Assembly (NCBI GenBank): GCA_019746355.1
Contig: JAIESC010000013.1
Location: forward strand, 1 to 64,000
Direction of reading: 5' to 3'
From: Xanthobacteraceae bacterium
Lineage (GTDB): Bacteria; Pseudomonadota; Alphaproteobacteria; Rhizobiales; Xanthobacteraceae
DNA: 64,000 nucleotides
The notes beneath the pieces are model-generated. The model did not search any database and was not told where the DNA came from. It worked only from the letters and a program-made list of their open reading frames with translations. The stretch's first letter is position 1. Every line of letters starts with the position of its first letter. Positions 32,861 to 41,261 of the stretch are shown piece after piece. The position numbers and the translations under genes are program-made.

Positions 32861-33822
32861 GGCTCGCTCCCCCGCTTGCGAAGGCTCTCGATCAGTCCGG
32901 TTAGGCCGTTCGGTGTGAACAGCGCAACCAGCACATAGACGAAGCCAAGGATCATCAGCCAGCGCTCGGTGTACGTGCTGATGATATTTTCCAGGAGCAC
33001 AATCGCGGCGGCGCCCACCGCCGGCCCGATCAAGGTGCCGGCGCCGCCCAGGATGACCATCAGCAGGACTTCGGCCGAACGGGCGACGTGGATGTAGTCG
33101 GGGCTGACGAAGCGGTTGTTGAATACGTAAAGGCAGCCCGCGAGTCCGGCGAATGCGGCGGCGAGGACGAAGACCGCCAGCTTGTATCGCCACACGTTGT
33201 AGCCGAGCGCCAGCATTCGCGTTTCGCTCTCGCGGATTCCCCGCAAGGCGTGGCCGAACGGCGACGACACGATGCGAACAAGCAGCAGCGTGCCGACGAC
33301 AACGAAAAACAGAACGAAGTAATAGAACGGCGTGCTGTCCGCCATCGACCACGGCAGCGGCAGGTTCGGTCGCGGCACCTCGGGAAGCCCGTCGTCACCG
33401 CCAGTGAGGGAACGCCAGCCGAAGGCGATTCCCCACACCACCTGCGACAGCGCGAGCGTGATCATCAGGAAATAGCTGCCCCGCGTCCGCAGCGCCAGCA
33501 GGCCGAGAAAGAGTGCCGTGAGCGCGGCCATAATAATGCCGGCCGGGAGCGTGAGCCACACGCTCCATCCCAGCCTCAGCGCCAGCAGGCCGGTGACATA
33601 GGCCGCCATCCCGAAGTAGGCGGCATGTCCCAGCGAGGCCATGCCGGTGTAGCCCAGCAGGAGGTCAAGGCTCATCGCGAACAGCGCGAAGATCATCATC
33701 TTGACCACCAGCCCGAGATAGTAGGGCGGCAGGAAATAGGGCGTCGCCAGCAACACGGCGATCCCGATCAGCGCGATCACCGCGAGCCGCCGGCCGGATA
33801 TGGGGGGGACAAGATTTGTCAT
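32857..33822 (-). CDS. livM: LIV-type ABC transporter permease LivM
   Basis: A 321-residue inner-membrane permease with about nine hydrophobic segments. It shows the LivM blocks MSLDLLLGYTGMASLGHAAY, LGLLALRTRGSYFLMITLA and ILGGAGTLIGPAVGAA, plus the ABC-contact region SPFGHALRGIRESETRMLAL. It overlaps livH by 4 bp at its start and livG at its stop, so the genes are translationally coupled. Confidence 0.93.
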   Translation of the reverse strand: MTNLVPPISGRRLAVIALIGIAVLLATPYFLPPYYLGLVVKMMIFALFAMSLDLLLGYTGMASLGHAAYFGMAAYVTGLLALRLGWSVWLTLPAGIIMAALTALFLGLLALRTRGSYFLMITLALSQVVWGIAFGWRSLTGGDDGLPEVPRPNLPLPWSMADSTPFYYFVLFFVVVGTLLLVRIVSSPFGHALRGIRESETRMLALGYNVWRYKLAVFVLAAAFAGLAGCLYVFNNRFVSPDYIHVARSAEVLLMVILGGAGTLIGPAVGAAAIVLLENIISTYTERWLMILGFVYVLVALFTPNGLTGLIESLRKRGSEP

Positions 33823-34673
33823 TCACGCCCGAACAGGCCGGCAGGACGCACGGCCAGGATCAGCGCCATCGGCGCGAAAATGGTGAACAGTGCGAATTCC
33901 GGAAAGAACACTTTGCCGAAATTGTCGAGCAGGCCGACGATGAGCCCGCCGACCAGAGCGCCCTTCAGGCTTCCCAGCCCGCCGATGATGACAACGACGA
34001 AGCCGAGCAGCATGACCTCGAAATCGGCTCCGGGATAAACACCCATGATCGGCCCGCCCATGACGCCGCCGAGGGCGGCGAGAAACGCGCCCAACGCAAA
34101 CACCAGGGTGAACAGCAGCGACACGTTGATTCCCAAGGCGCGGGCGGTTTCCTCGTCGTCGACGCCGGCGCGCAGCATCGCGCCGACGCGCGTGCCCTCC
34201 TGCATCCACCACAGCAGCCCGGCGATGGCGAAACCGAATCCGATGATGAACAGACGATAGGACGGATAGAGGAACGCGCCGAATTGCACTGACTCGCTGA
34301 ACATCGCCGGCTTCGGCATCGTCTGCGGATTGCCGCCCCAGATGACGATCGCAAGGTCGGAAAATATGAAAAGGAAGCCGAAGGTGAGGAGGGTCTGCGG
34401 CAACTCCTGAAGATGAAAGCGGCGGAGCAGGAAGCGCTCCATCAGGGCGCCGAGCAGCGCGATCGAAAGACTGCCGACCAGTACCGCGAGCAGGAGGCTT
34501 CCGGTGACATGCACTACGATCAGGCCGATATAGCCGCCGAGCAAATAGAAGGAACCATGAGTCAGATTTAGGATCTTCATCAATCCGTAGATGAGCGAAA
34601 GTCCCGAAGCCAACAGGAACAACAGCATCCCGAACGAGATGCCGTTCAGGGTTTGGATCACCCAGAACATCAT
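33819..34673 (-). CDS. livH: LIV-type ABC transporter permease LivH
   Basis: A 284-residue permease subunit. The N-terminus LNGISFGMLLFLLASGLSLI followed by YGLMKILNLTHGSFYLLGGY is the LivH signature; later GTRVGAMLRAGVDDEETARA is the ATPase-contact loop. It pairs with LivM to form the membrane channel. It lies 243 bp downstream of the binding protein gene and overlaps livM. Confidence 0.93.
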   Translation of the reverse strand: MMFWVIQTLNGISFGMLLFLLASGLSLIYGLMKILNLTHGSFYLLGGYIGLIVVHVTGSLLLAVLVGSLSIALLGALMERFLLRRFHLQELPQTLLTFGFLFIFSDLAIVIWGGNPQTMPKPAMFSESVQFGAFLYPSYRLFIIGFGFAIAGLLWWMQEGTRVGAMLRAGVDDEETARALGINVSLLFTLVFALGAFLAALGGVMGGPIMGVYPGADFEVMLLGFVVVIIGGLGSLKGALVGGLIVGLLDNFGKVFFPEFALFTIFAPMALILAVRPAGLFGRE

Positions 34674-34916
34674 GGCGCCGGGGTCCCGGTGTCGATTTTG
34701 GCGATCGTCCTTGGCATCGAACTCACATTCGTTCGCTTTGGCGTGGACCCTGTCGACTACATGCGCTGCGCCCGCGCGCTGTCTCGTTTAAGCATCTAAC
34801 GCGGGATGAGATTTGATCGAACTCATGCCCGCCACGCGATGTCTTGACCCGGTCGAAGCGATTCGACAGGCGGAGGTCCACCCCGCGCATCGATCGCGTT
34901 CGTCGTGATTGAGGTC

Positions 34917-36083
34917 TCAGGGGAAGCTGGCGTAGGGATCCTTCACCTGAGGAATGCGCTCGCCGCAACGGTTCTGCAGCTGTCCGTTGCTGCCTTTCTC
35001 GACCGTGAGCACGTAGAAGTCGGCGACCATGCCATGATGCTCGTCGAAGCTCGTAACCCCCATCGGGCCCTTGATCTTCACCTTACTGAGCGCGGCGATG
35101 AAGGCTTGCCGGTCCTCGACCTTGCCGTCGATGTCCTTGATGGCCTGGATCACCATCTTTGCGGCCATGTAGCCCATGTACTGATACGAACCGGGGAGCG
35201 CCTTGTAGCGGGACTGATAGCCCTCAACGAACTTCTTATTTTCGGGGGAATCGAGCGTGCCGCAGTAGGTATAGGCGCTGAGAATTCCGACGGACGCGGC
35301 CGGCATATCACCCAGCAATTCCTCGCTGGTAAACGACGCGATACCAAACAGCGGCATCTTTTTGTTCAGGCCGTACTCCACGTATTGCTGACTGATGCGC
35401 GGCGCGTCGGCGCCCCACATCGCGGCGAACACGCCGTCGGCCTTCGAGGTGTCCATTTTGGTGAGATAGGGCGCGTAGTCCGAGGTGCCGACGTTCGGGA
35501 ACATCGCGTCGACGACGTTTTCCTCGCCGAACACCTTCTTCACCGCCTCATACGATTCGCGGCTCGGCGGTGCGTTCCAGCCGATGAAGTAGACCTTTTT
35601 CCAGCCCATCTTCTTGGCAACTTCGGCGGCCGTCATGGCGTACTGATAGGACGACGGCACGAAGCGGAAGATATAGGGGCTCTTCTGCGCACGAGTGAGG
35701 CTCGCGAGCGCGACGGTGCTGATCCACGGTATCTTCTGTTCGTTGACGTAGGGCGCGACCGCCGCGCCGATGGAGCTCACCAATTCCGAAAGCAGCAGAT
35801 GAACCTTGTCCCGTTCCACCAGGGCCTTGAACTTGGTCAGTCCGGTGTCGGGGCGTCCCGTGCTGTCTTCGTAGAGCAACTCGATCTTGCGGCCCGCGAC
35901 CGTGTTGTTCTCTTCTTCGAAGGCCTGCTTGATGGCGTCACGTTCGGGCCGTCCCTGAGCGGAGATCGGTCCGGTGTAAGGGAACATGACGCCGATCTTG
36001 ATCGGCTCCTGGCTGAATGCGGGCTGCGCCAGCGTGCCGAACGCTGCGAGCGCGACCGTGGCGGCGATGAATGAGCGCATCAA
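34917..36083 (-). CDS. LIV-type periplasmic binding protein
   Basis: A 388-residue Peripla_BP_6 family receptor, first gene of the LIV operon. Signal peptide core FIAATVALAAFGTLA, cleavage near AFSQEP; the mature start IKIGVMFPYTGPISAQG is the canonical LivK-type opening. Further blocks are KVYFIGWNAPPSRESYEAV, KADGVFAAMWGADAPR and YQYMGYMAAKMVIQAI. In soil alphaproteobacteria these often bind aromatic acids. An inverted repeat CTAAG-N4-CTTAG lies 38 bp upstream of its start (36121-36134). Confidence 0.92.
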   Translation of the reverse strand: MMRSFIAATVALAAFGTLAQPAFSQEPIKIGVMFPYTGPISAQGRPERDAIKQAFEEENNTVAGRKIELLYEDSTGRPDTGLTKFKALVERDKVHLLLSELVSSIGAAVAPYVNEQKIPWISTVALASLTRAQKSPYIFRFVPSSYQYAMTAAEVAKKMGWKKVYFIGWNAPPSRESYEAVKKVFGEENVVDAMFPNVGTSDYAPYLTKMDTSKADGVFAAMWGADAPRISQQYVEYGLNKKMPLFGIASFTSEELLGDMPAASVGILSAYTYCGTLDSPENKKFVEGYQSRYKALPGSYQYMGYMAAKMVIQAIKDIDGKVEDRQAFIAALSKVKIKGPMGVTSFDEHHGMVADFYVLTVEKGSNGQLQNRCGERIPQVKDPYASFP

Positions 36084-36120
36084 AACTCCTCCCTCTGATC
36101 CTTCTGATTTTCCTGGGATG

Positions 36121-36134
36121 CTAAGCTACCTTAG
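36121..36134. promoter_or_regulatory. CTAAG-CTAC-CTTAG inverted repeat upstream of LIV operon
   Basis: A 14-bp inverted repeat in the 152-bp region between the LIV binding protein start (36083) and the IclR stop (36236). It shares half-site letters with the MarR-type palindromes but in the opposite arm order, so it may belong to a different regulator. Function is inferred only from position. Confidence 0.35.
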
Positions 36135-36235
36135 GGACAAAGCGCAAGCTGACCGGCCGCGAGGCTGTCGATTGGTCGCAGCCGTGTGCGTGTCTTGCTC
36201 CCGGGAGTTGTGTCATTCGGCATCGACCCCCCCCT

Positions 36236-37105
36236 TTACTCGCTGAGCCGTCGTGACAACTCCCGCGCTTTGGCGTGCAGCGTTTTGTGCATCTTGGTGA
36301 GAGCGCCTTCCGGGATTCGGTGGGCGGGTCCGAAGCACGAAAGCACCCCGATTAGATGCTGCGATGCGTCCGTCACCGGGACGGCCACGGCGTTGATCCC
36401 GGAGACCCATTCGCCGCGGCTGACGGCAAACCCGTTCTTGCGGATCTCTGAAATCTTCGACAGTTGCCGATCGGCGAAGCCGTCACCCTTTCGTAGCTGT
36501 CGTTGGACATTGCGAACGGCGAGGCGGGTCTCCATGTCCGGCCGGTGCGACAGCGCGACCAGTTGCAGAGCCGTAAGGCCGTTTCCCTTCATGGCGACTT
36601 GGCCGATCGGAAACGATTGTCCGACGGAGAAGAACACACGCACTGGGCTTTGTGTCTCGACCTGATCGATGAGCACCAATTCGTCGTTCTCGACGACAAC
36701 GAACACTGCGCTCTCGCCGGTCGCCTGGACCAGACTTCGAAGTGTCGGCCTAGCAAGGCGACGCAGCGCGTCGAACGGCCGGCCCCGCCGCGAGAGCCGC
36801 CACAGCTTTGACGACAGCAGATAACGTTCGGTGCTCTCTTCCCTCGTGACATAACCGCATCGAATGAGTGTCTGCAGCAGGCGGTGAACATTGCTCTTGT
36901 TGAGCGAGAGCTCGTGAGCCAGTTCGGAGATGCCGCGGGACTGCTCGTATTCGGCAAGAGTCTCCAGGAGGTGCAGGCCTTTGGTGAGAGTCTTGTCGAC
37001 GGACGAAGACGACGAGCTCGGTTGCGTCGACGCCAGTGTACCCGGCAGCCGGTTGCTGACTTTTCTCGCCGGAAGCGGCTGCATTTTCTTGTTGCGCGAT
37101 ACCAA
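36236..37105 (-). CDS. IclR-family transcriptional regulator
   Basis: A 289-residue regulator with a low-complexity N-terminus (PSSSSSSVDKTLTKG). The wHTH region is LHLLETLAEYEQSRGISELA, then HELSLNKSNVHRLLQTLIRC. The effector domain carries FPIGQVAMKGNGLTALQLVA and the C-terminal AVAVPVTDASQHLIGVLSCF. It is the last gene of a minus-strand operon after the cupin gene (32 bp), so it is probably autoregulated with the flavin monooxygenase operon; it could also act on the LIV operon downstream. Confidence 0.92.
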   Translation of the reverse strand: MVSRNKKMQPLPARKVSNRLPGTLASTQPSSSSSSVDKTLTKGLHLLETLAEYEQSRGISELAHELSLNKSNVHRLLQTLIRCGYVTREESTERYLLSSKLWRLSRRGRPFDALRRLARPTLRSLVQATGESAVFVVVENDELVLIDQVETQSPVRVFFSVGQSFPIGQVAMKGNGLTALQLVALSHRPDMETRLAVRNVQRQLRKGDGFADRQLSKISEIRKNGFAVSRGEWVSGINAVAVPVTDASQHLIGVLSCFGPAHRIPEGALTKMHKTLHAKARELSRRLSE

Positions 37106-37137
37106 GCAATATCCTCCGCGGGCACGCCCGAAGTCCG

Positions 37138-37647
37138 CTACCGCGCGCTGACGAGCCCTGAAATCGAACCTTCGCGCTTCGGCAAGGCGTCGATCAGCAC
37201 GACCGCCAGCCGGCAGGGCTGGTCGCTGCGGTTCTTCCAGGCGTGATAGGTGCCGCGCTGGATCAGCACGTCGCCGGCCCGAAGGGTGACGAACTCCGTG
37301 TCATCGACGAACATGTCGATCTGGCCCGCGACGCAGATGACGTAGTCGACCGTGTCGGTGCGGTGCAGGCCGTCCGCCCCGTTGCCGGGCAGGAATTCCA
37401 TCATCGTGAAACGGCTACCGCCGATCGGCGGAGCGGAGCCCAGAATGCGGTTGCCTTCATCTTCCTCCCCCAGAATTTGAGTGGGGGTGGCGTCGGTCGA
37501 CCACATCAGCGTCGAGGAGATCTTGGGATCGGGGAACTTGTGATTGGTCGCATCGCCGTCGATCCAGATCACGGGGTTGCCGTTCGCGTCGTGCTTGGTG
37601 ACGATGCGTCGAAACTTCGGCTGAGGTCGTTGTTCTGGCTGCGCCAC
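37138..37647 (-). CDS. Single-domain cupin protein
   Basis: A 169-residue cupin. The barrel is in the C-terminal half: HRTDTVDYVICVAGQIDMFV (with the metal-binding His and an Asp/Glu-like position), then VTLRAGDVLIQRGTYHAWKN with the second-motif His. The N-terminal half (IWIDGDATNHKFPD, LMWSTDATP) resembles other cupins linked to catabolic clusters. It may bind or stabilise an aromatic intermediate, or act as a small dioxygenase or isomerase. It lies between the M24-fold gene and the IclR gene. Confidence 0.8.
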   Translation of the reverse strand: MAQPEQRPQPKFRRIVTKHDANGNPVIWIDGDATNHKFPDPKISSTLMWSTDATPTQILGEEDEGNRILGSAPPIGGSRFTMMEFLPGNGADGLHRTDTVDYVICVAGQIDMFVDDTEFVTLRAGDVLIQRGTYHAWKNRSDQPCRLAVVLIDALPKREGSISGLVSAR

Positions 37648-37723
37648 GCGGTGCTCCTCGGCTTATGTTGATCCTGTCGTGTGAACCTGCAGCCAGCGGC
37701 AGCTGCGAGCGAACGAAGCCGAT

Positions 37724-38944
37724 CTAGCCGACCCTTTGCAGATCCTGCGTGAACGCATGCAGGTAGCGGGCTCCGGTGTCCGTGATCACCACGGTGTCAG
37801 CGAACACCGCGCCGGTTTCGCCATTTCGCCAGTTCGGATCGAACAGGTCGATGTTGAAGGCGAACACCATCCCGGCCTTGAACTCGCCACCGATGGTCGC
37901 CAGCGCGGCTTGATCGGCTTTGAGCGCGTGGAAGCGATAACGTGGATATTCGAGCGAGGCGAGGCCGTGTCCGTGAATGCCGGTCTCGCATATGCCGAGC
38001 TTCGCATCGTCAATGACGCGCTTCACCTCGTTCATGCAGTCGACGATGGACTTGCCGGGGCCGAACAGTTCCATGCCGCGGCGAAACGCGGCGACGCAGC
38101 CGTCATAGATGCGTTGCGTCTCCTTGTCCGGCTCACCGAGGCAGAACGTGCGCTCCACGTGGGTGAAATATCCGCCGATCTTCGGATGGATCTCGCAGGT
38201 GATGAGGTCGCGCGCCTCCATCGGCCGTGTGGTCGGCAGCCTAAAGGGATGCGGAAATGGATAGCGGTCGCAGGCCCAGAGGAACAGGGTCGGCTCCTCG
38301 CCGCCGTCGGCGAGCATCGCCTCCATCATGTGGGCATGCACCTCGGACTCGCGAGCCCCCGGGCGCGCACGGTTGCTGCAGGCCTGCAGCATCTTGTCGC
38401 CGAGAGCGGCCGCCTTTTCGAGCTGAGCGATTTCTTCGGCGCTCTTGATCGACCGCGTCGTCTCCAGGAGATCGCCGAGATCGACGAAGCGCACACTCGG
38501 CAGTGCCGACTTAATTGACTCGTAGATGCTATGGGGCAGCCAGCCGTCTGGATCGAGGGGACCGGCGAGGCCGTCCATGCCGATGGTTGCGCGCTCGAGG
38601 CCCATTTCCTTCAGCCGAGCGACCACGGTGTCCGCCCATGTGCCGCGGCGGGACCGCACGTCGCCGACCCAGTCCTGGGCGCGCTTCCAGTATTCGACGA
38701 AGGTGGGCATGAAGACAAAGGATGTCGGCTCGCCCTCCAGCGGGAAGATCAGCGTGTTGTTCTCGGCATTGCCACCGATCGGGCAGAGATAACGGGCGTT
38801 GGCCGTCGCGAAATCCCACATCGCGGGCCAGCCCCAGAGGACGAGGCACTCGATGCCCCGTGCCCGCATCTGATCGCGCGTGACGGACCAGCGCCGGTCG
38901 CGCTCGGCGATCGACATACGGGGCAGTTCGAGACGATCACGCAT
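37724..38944 (-). CDS. M24 (creatinase/aminopeptidase P fold) protein with altered metal ligands
   Basis: A 406-residue protein with an N-terminal creatinase-like domain and a C-terminal pita-bread M24 domain (from about residue 170: IKSAEEIAQLEKAAALGDKM). The five metal ligands expected in M24 peptidases are not conserved. The first Asp-containing strand reads LITCEIHPKIGGYFTHVERT, HGHGLASLEYPR keeps a histidine, but the usual EPG and ED strands read FNIDLFDP and GAVFADTVV. It therefore resembles the metal-free creatinase type rather than a peptidase, and may hydrolyse a C-N or C-S bond in the catabolic pathway. It is 19 bp behind the flavin monooxygenase gene. Confidence 0.82.
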   Translation of the reverse strand: MRDRLELPRMSIAERDRRWSVTRDQMRARGIECLVLWGWPAMWDFATANARYLCPIGGNAENNTLIFPLEGEPTSFVFMPTFVEYWKRAQDWVGDVRSRRGTWADTVVARLKEMGLERATIGMDGLAGPLDPDGWLPHSIYESIKSALPSVRFVDLGDLLETTRSIKSAEEIAQLEKAAALGDKMLQACSNRARPGARESEVHAHMMEAMLADGGEEPTLFLWACDRYPFPHPFRLPTTRPMEARDLITCEIHPKIGGYFTHVERTFCLGEPDKETQRIYDGCVAAFRRGMELFGPGKSIVDCMNEVKRVIDDAKLGICETGIHGHGLASLEYPRYRFHALKADQAALATIGGEFKAGMVFAFNIDLFDPNWRNGETGAVFADTVVITDTGARYLHAFTQDLQRVG

Positions 38945-38963
38945 GACGTAAACTCCTTGAATT

Positions 38964-40796
38964 TCAGGCGCGTTCCAATTGCTCAGGCTCGGCGTGCCCT
39001 TCCAATGAACGCGTTTTCCGCGATGTCGGCGACGGCAGCAAGCCTTCCAGGTCGGCTTTGATCAGCAGCGCGGTGTAATGCGAATACGCCCGCGCCGCAG
39101 GAAATCCCCCGCCGACCACGAAGAAGCCTTCTTGAGCGGTTCGGGCGTACATGTTGCGGAGCTCGCCGTCATCTCCGATGCCCCAGATCGGGCCGACGCG
39201 ATCGGCCATGGACTCGCCGAACATCGCACGGACGGCCTCCTGGAGCGGCTGATAGCCCGTCGCCAGCACCAGGATGTCGGCGTGCACCGCGCTGCCGTCG
39301 GAGAACATCGCCTTGTTCTTCGTCAGCCGCTCGATTTCGACCCCCGCCTTTAATTTGATCTTGCCCTCGATGATCAGATCGGACGCGCCGACATTCAAGT
39401 AATAGCCGGACTGAGACCGCAACAACTTCAGGAAATAGCCGGTGTCGTCTTCGCCGTTGTCGAGCAGGAAGCCGACCTTCCGCAACCCGGCGAGCAGTTC
39501 CTTGTCCTCTTCCGCCATCTGTCTGCTGAGCGGGCGGTGCAGCCGCGCCAGCAGATCGTAGGGCACCGACCCGGTCATCATGTCGGTGTCGGCAATCGGC
39601 CGAATCCCATCGTTTCGACGATACATCTCGTAGGCGCGAACCGAACTGGGCTCGAGGCTCACGACGGTGACCGACGAGCGTTGCAGCATGGTCACATCGG
39701 CGCCCCGCAGGTGCAGGTTCTGAGCAATATCATGGCCGCTGGTGCCGGCGCCGACGACGAGAACGGACTTGCCTGTTACGTCGAGATCGTCGGAGTCCCC
39801 GCTGGAGTGCAGGATCGTGCCGCCGAATTCCTTCATTCCCTTCAGCTCGGGAATGTTCGGAATGCCGCTGACGCCCATCGCCATGATGAGGTGACGCGGC
39901 CGCATGGTCTTGATGCTTCCGTCGGCGAGGCGCAGCCGCACCGTCCACAGCTTGTCCGCATGATCGTATTCGCCGCCCAGGAACGAGGTCCTGGTCCAGA
40001 CATTGAGCTCCATGCTTTCGGCATAGAACTCAAACCAGTCCGCCAGCTTATCCTTGGGGAGGAACACCGGCCATGTGTCCGGAAACGGCATGTACGGAAA
40101 ATGATTCATGCAGATTTCGTTGTGCAGCTTCAGCGAATGATAGCGCTTGCGCCAGACATCCCCGATCCGTTCGGATTTATCGACCACAAGCGTGCTGATG
40201 TGGAGCTGACCTAACCTCGCCGCCATCATCAGCCCGGATTGACCGGCGCCGATGATGATCACGGCCGGATCGTTGTGCCTGAATTCGCGTGTTGCGTTTT
40301 TTCGATCGAGCCAGTTCTCCAGCCCCCGTGAGGAGACGCGCATGTCTTCGCGCGGGCGGTTCCGGCCCACCGCCTCCGGAAAGGCCTTCAGCTCCTTCAT
40401 GGTGGTGAGGATCGTGAACGCTTTCAGGGTTTCGGCGGAGTTCGCGTCTGCAACCAGCCTGGCAAAGCCGCGACCAAGAGCGAGAGGCGTCTCGAATCTG
40501 AAGAAAAACTCTAGTGTCTCCCTGTGCTCGCCGAGCGAACCGATCGAAGGGTCTCCTTCCAGGCTAAAGTTACGTGGTGAGTTCGAACTCAAGGTTTCGC
40601 GCAGCCACGATTCCACCGCGGGCACACCGTGACGCGTTCGGAAATCCCAGCCGAACGTCAGCAGATCGCGCCAATAGCCATCCGGGTGCATCATCGCCGC
40701 CACGCTCGCAAATTGTCTTTGCTCAAGCGCCGTGCTCAACGCGGCCAGCCATGCTTCGGCGATCCGACGCTGTTCCATCCAGATTACATGTTCCAT
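38964..40796 (-). CDS. Flavin-containing monooxygenase (FMO) with N-terminal NTF2-like domain
   Basis: A 610-residue flavoprotein. Residues ~1-150 form an NTF2/SnoaL-like domain (WLAALSTALEQRQFASVAAM, then DGYWRDLLTFGWDF). Residues ~175-600 form a class B flavin monooxygenase with FAD motif IIIGAGQSGLMMAARLG, the NADPH motif VLVVGAGTSGHDIAQNL, and ILVLATGYQPL near the end. It would oxygenate a substrate (Baeyer-Villiger, N- or S-oxidation) using NADPH. It is the first gene of a minus-strand operon with the M24 protein, cupin and IclR. Confidence 0.88.
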   Translation of the reverse strand: MEHVIWMEQRRIAEAWLAALSTALEQRQFASVAAMMHPDGYWRDLLTFGWDFRTRHGVPAVESWLRETLSSNSPRNFSLEGDPSIGSLGEHRETLEFFFRFETPLALGRGFARLVADANSAETLKAFTILTTMKELKAFPEAVGRNRPREDMRVSSRGLENWLDRKNATREFRHNDPAVIIIGAGQSGLMMAARLGQLHISTLVVDKSERIGDVWRKRYHSLKLHNEICMNHFPYMPFPDTWPVFLPKDKLADWFEFYAESMELNVWTRTSFLGGEYDHADKLWTVRLRLADGSIKTMRPRHLIMAMGVSGIPNIPELKGMKEFGGTILHSSGDSDDLDVTGKSVLVVGAGTSGHDIAQNLHLRGADVTMLQRSSVTVVSLEPSSVRAYEMYRRNDGIRPIADTDMMTGSVPYDLLARLHRPLSRQMAEEDKELLAGLRKVGFLLDNGEDDTGYFLKLLRSQSGYYLNVGASDLIIEGKIKLKAGVEIERLTKNKAMFSDGSAVHADILVLATGYQPLQEAVRAMFGESMADRVGPIWGIGDDGELRNMYARTAQEGFFVVGGGFPAARAYSHYTALLIKADLEGLLPSPTSRKTRSLEGHAEPEQLERA

Positions 40797-40802
40797 ATTT
40801 GT

Positions 40803-40813
40803 GAACTAAGTTC
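40803..40813. promoter_or_regulatory. GAACT-A-AGTTC palindrome, candidate IclR operator
   Basis: A perfect 5+1+5 palindrome 7 bp upstream of the FMO gene start. It has the same odd-spacer form as the palindrome near the first IclR gene (3949-3961). The operon it precedes ends with an IclR gene, so autoregulation through this site is plausible. Confidence 0.4.
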
Positions 40814-40917
40814 CAAAATTTCATACGGCAGAGGGTATGTCAATTCCGCGGCGCGATTGTCTCTCCGGCTGACCGCCAGCAGGCCGTTGCTCCGTGCGAA
40901 GGCAATGAAGGGCACGT

Positions 40918-41031
40918 GACAATGCGAATATCGATGCACCGTCTGTCATGGCGACCGATCTGCTGATCGATGGAGGCTATCTGGCAATCAAGGGCAGATT
41001 GGGCGCCGACGGCATACTCACCTTGGCGTGA
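40918..41031 (+). pseudogene. C-terminal relic of a short-chain dehydrogenase
   Basis: A 37-codon segment ending in TGA reads DAPSVMATDLLIDGGYLAIK, then GRLGADGILTLA. The TDLLIDGGY block is the conserved C-terminal strand of SDRs (normally xG-x2-LxVDGGY). No Rossmann or YxxxK part remains upstream, so only the last fragment of the gene survives. Confidence 0.6.
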
Positions 41032-41261
41032 CTCATGGCGCTGCTGGCGACGAGCGCTTGCCCGAGGTGCCGGTAGTCGTCTGCACCTCGCGCCTGTCTT
41101 GCAGGAAAGGCCGGAAAAGCGCGAATATTCCTCCGGGCTCGGGAGTCATCCGGATAATCCCGGTTGAATTCTCGGCCGTCATTCCGTGGCGGCGCGCTGC
41201 TCCGGATTCGCGCCGTCGCACGCCCCGGGATGACTATCGAGAGTTTGCAAGAGGAAACACC
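41032..41261. other. Non-coding region upstream of Bug gene with partial inverted repeat
   Basis: About 230 bp before the Bug gene. Its last part (41178-41234) starts GTCATTCCGTGGCG and ends CGCCCCGGGATGAC, an imperfect inverted pair resembling dispersed palindromic elements of Bradyrhizobium genomes. The frame through it is open and joins the Bug ORF, but it has no coding character and the Bug signal peptide starts at 41262. Confidence 0.4.

Noticed and set aside
32861..33352. 410-residue frame extending livG upstream
   Set aside because: The added part is an arginine-rich shadow of livM; TTG 32860 with a good ribosome site gives the normal LivG length.
41028..41261. Extension of the Bug gene to 401 residues
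   Set aside because: The signal peptide begins at 41262 with its own ribosome site; the upstream part is non-coding repeat-like sequence.
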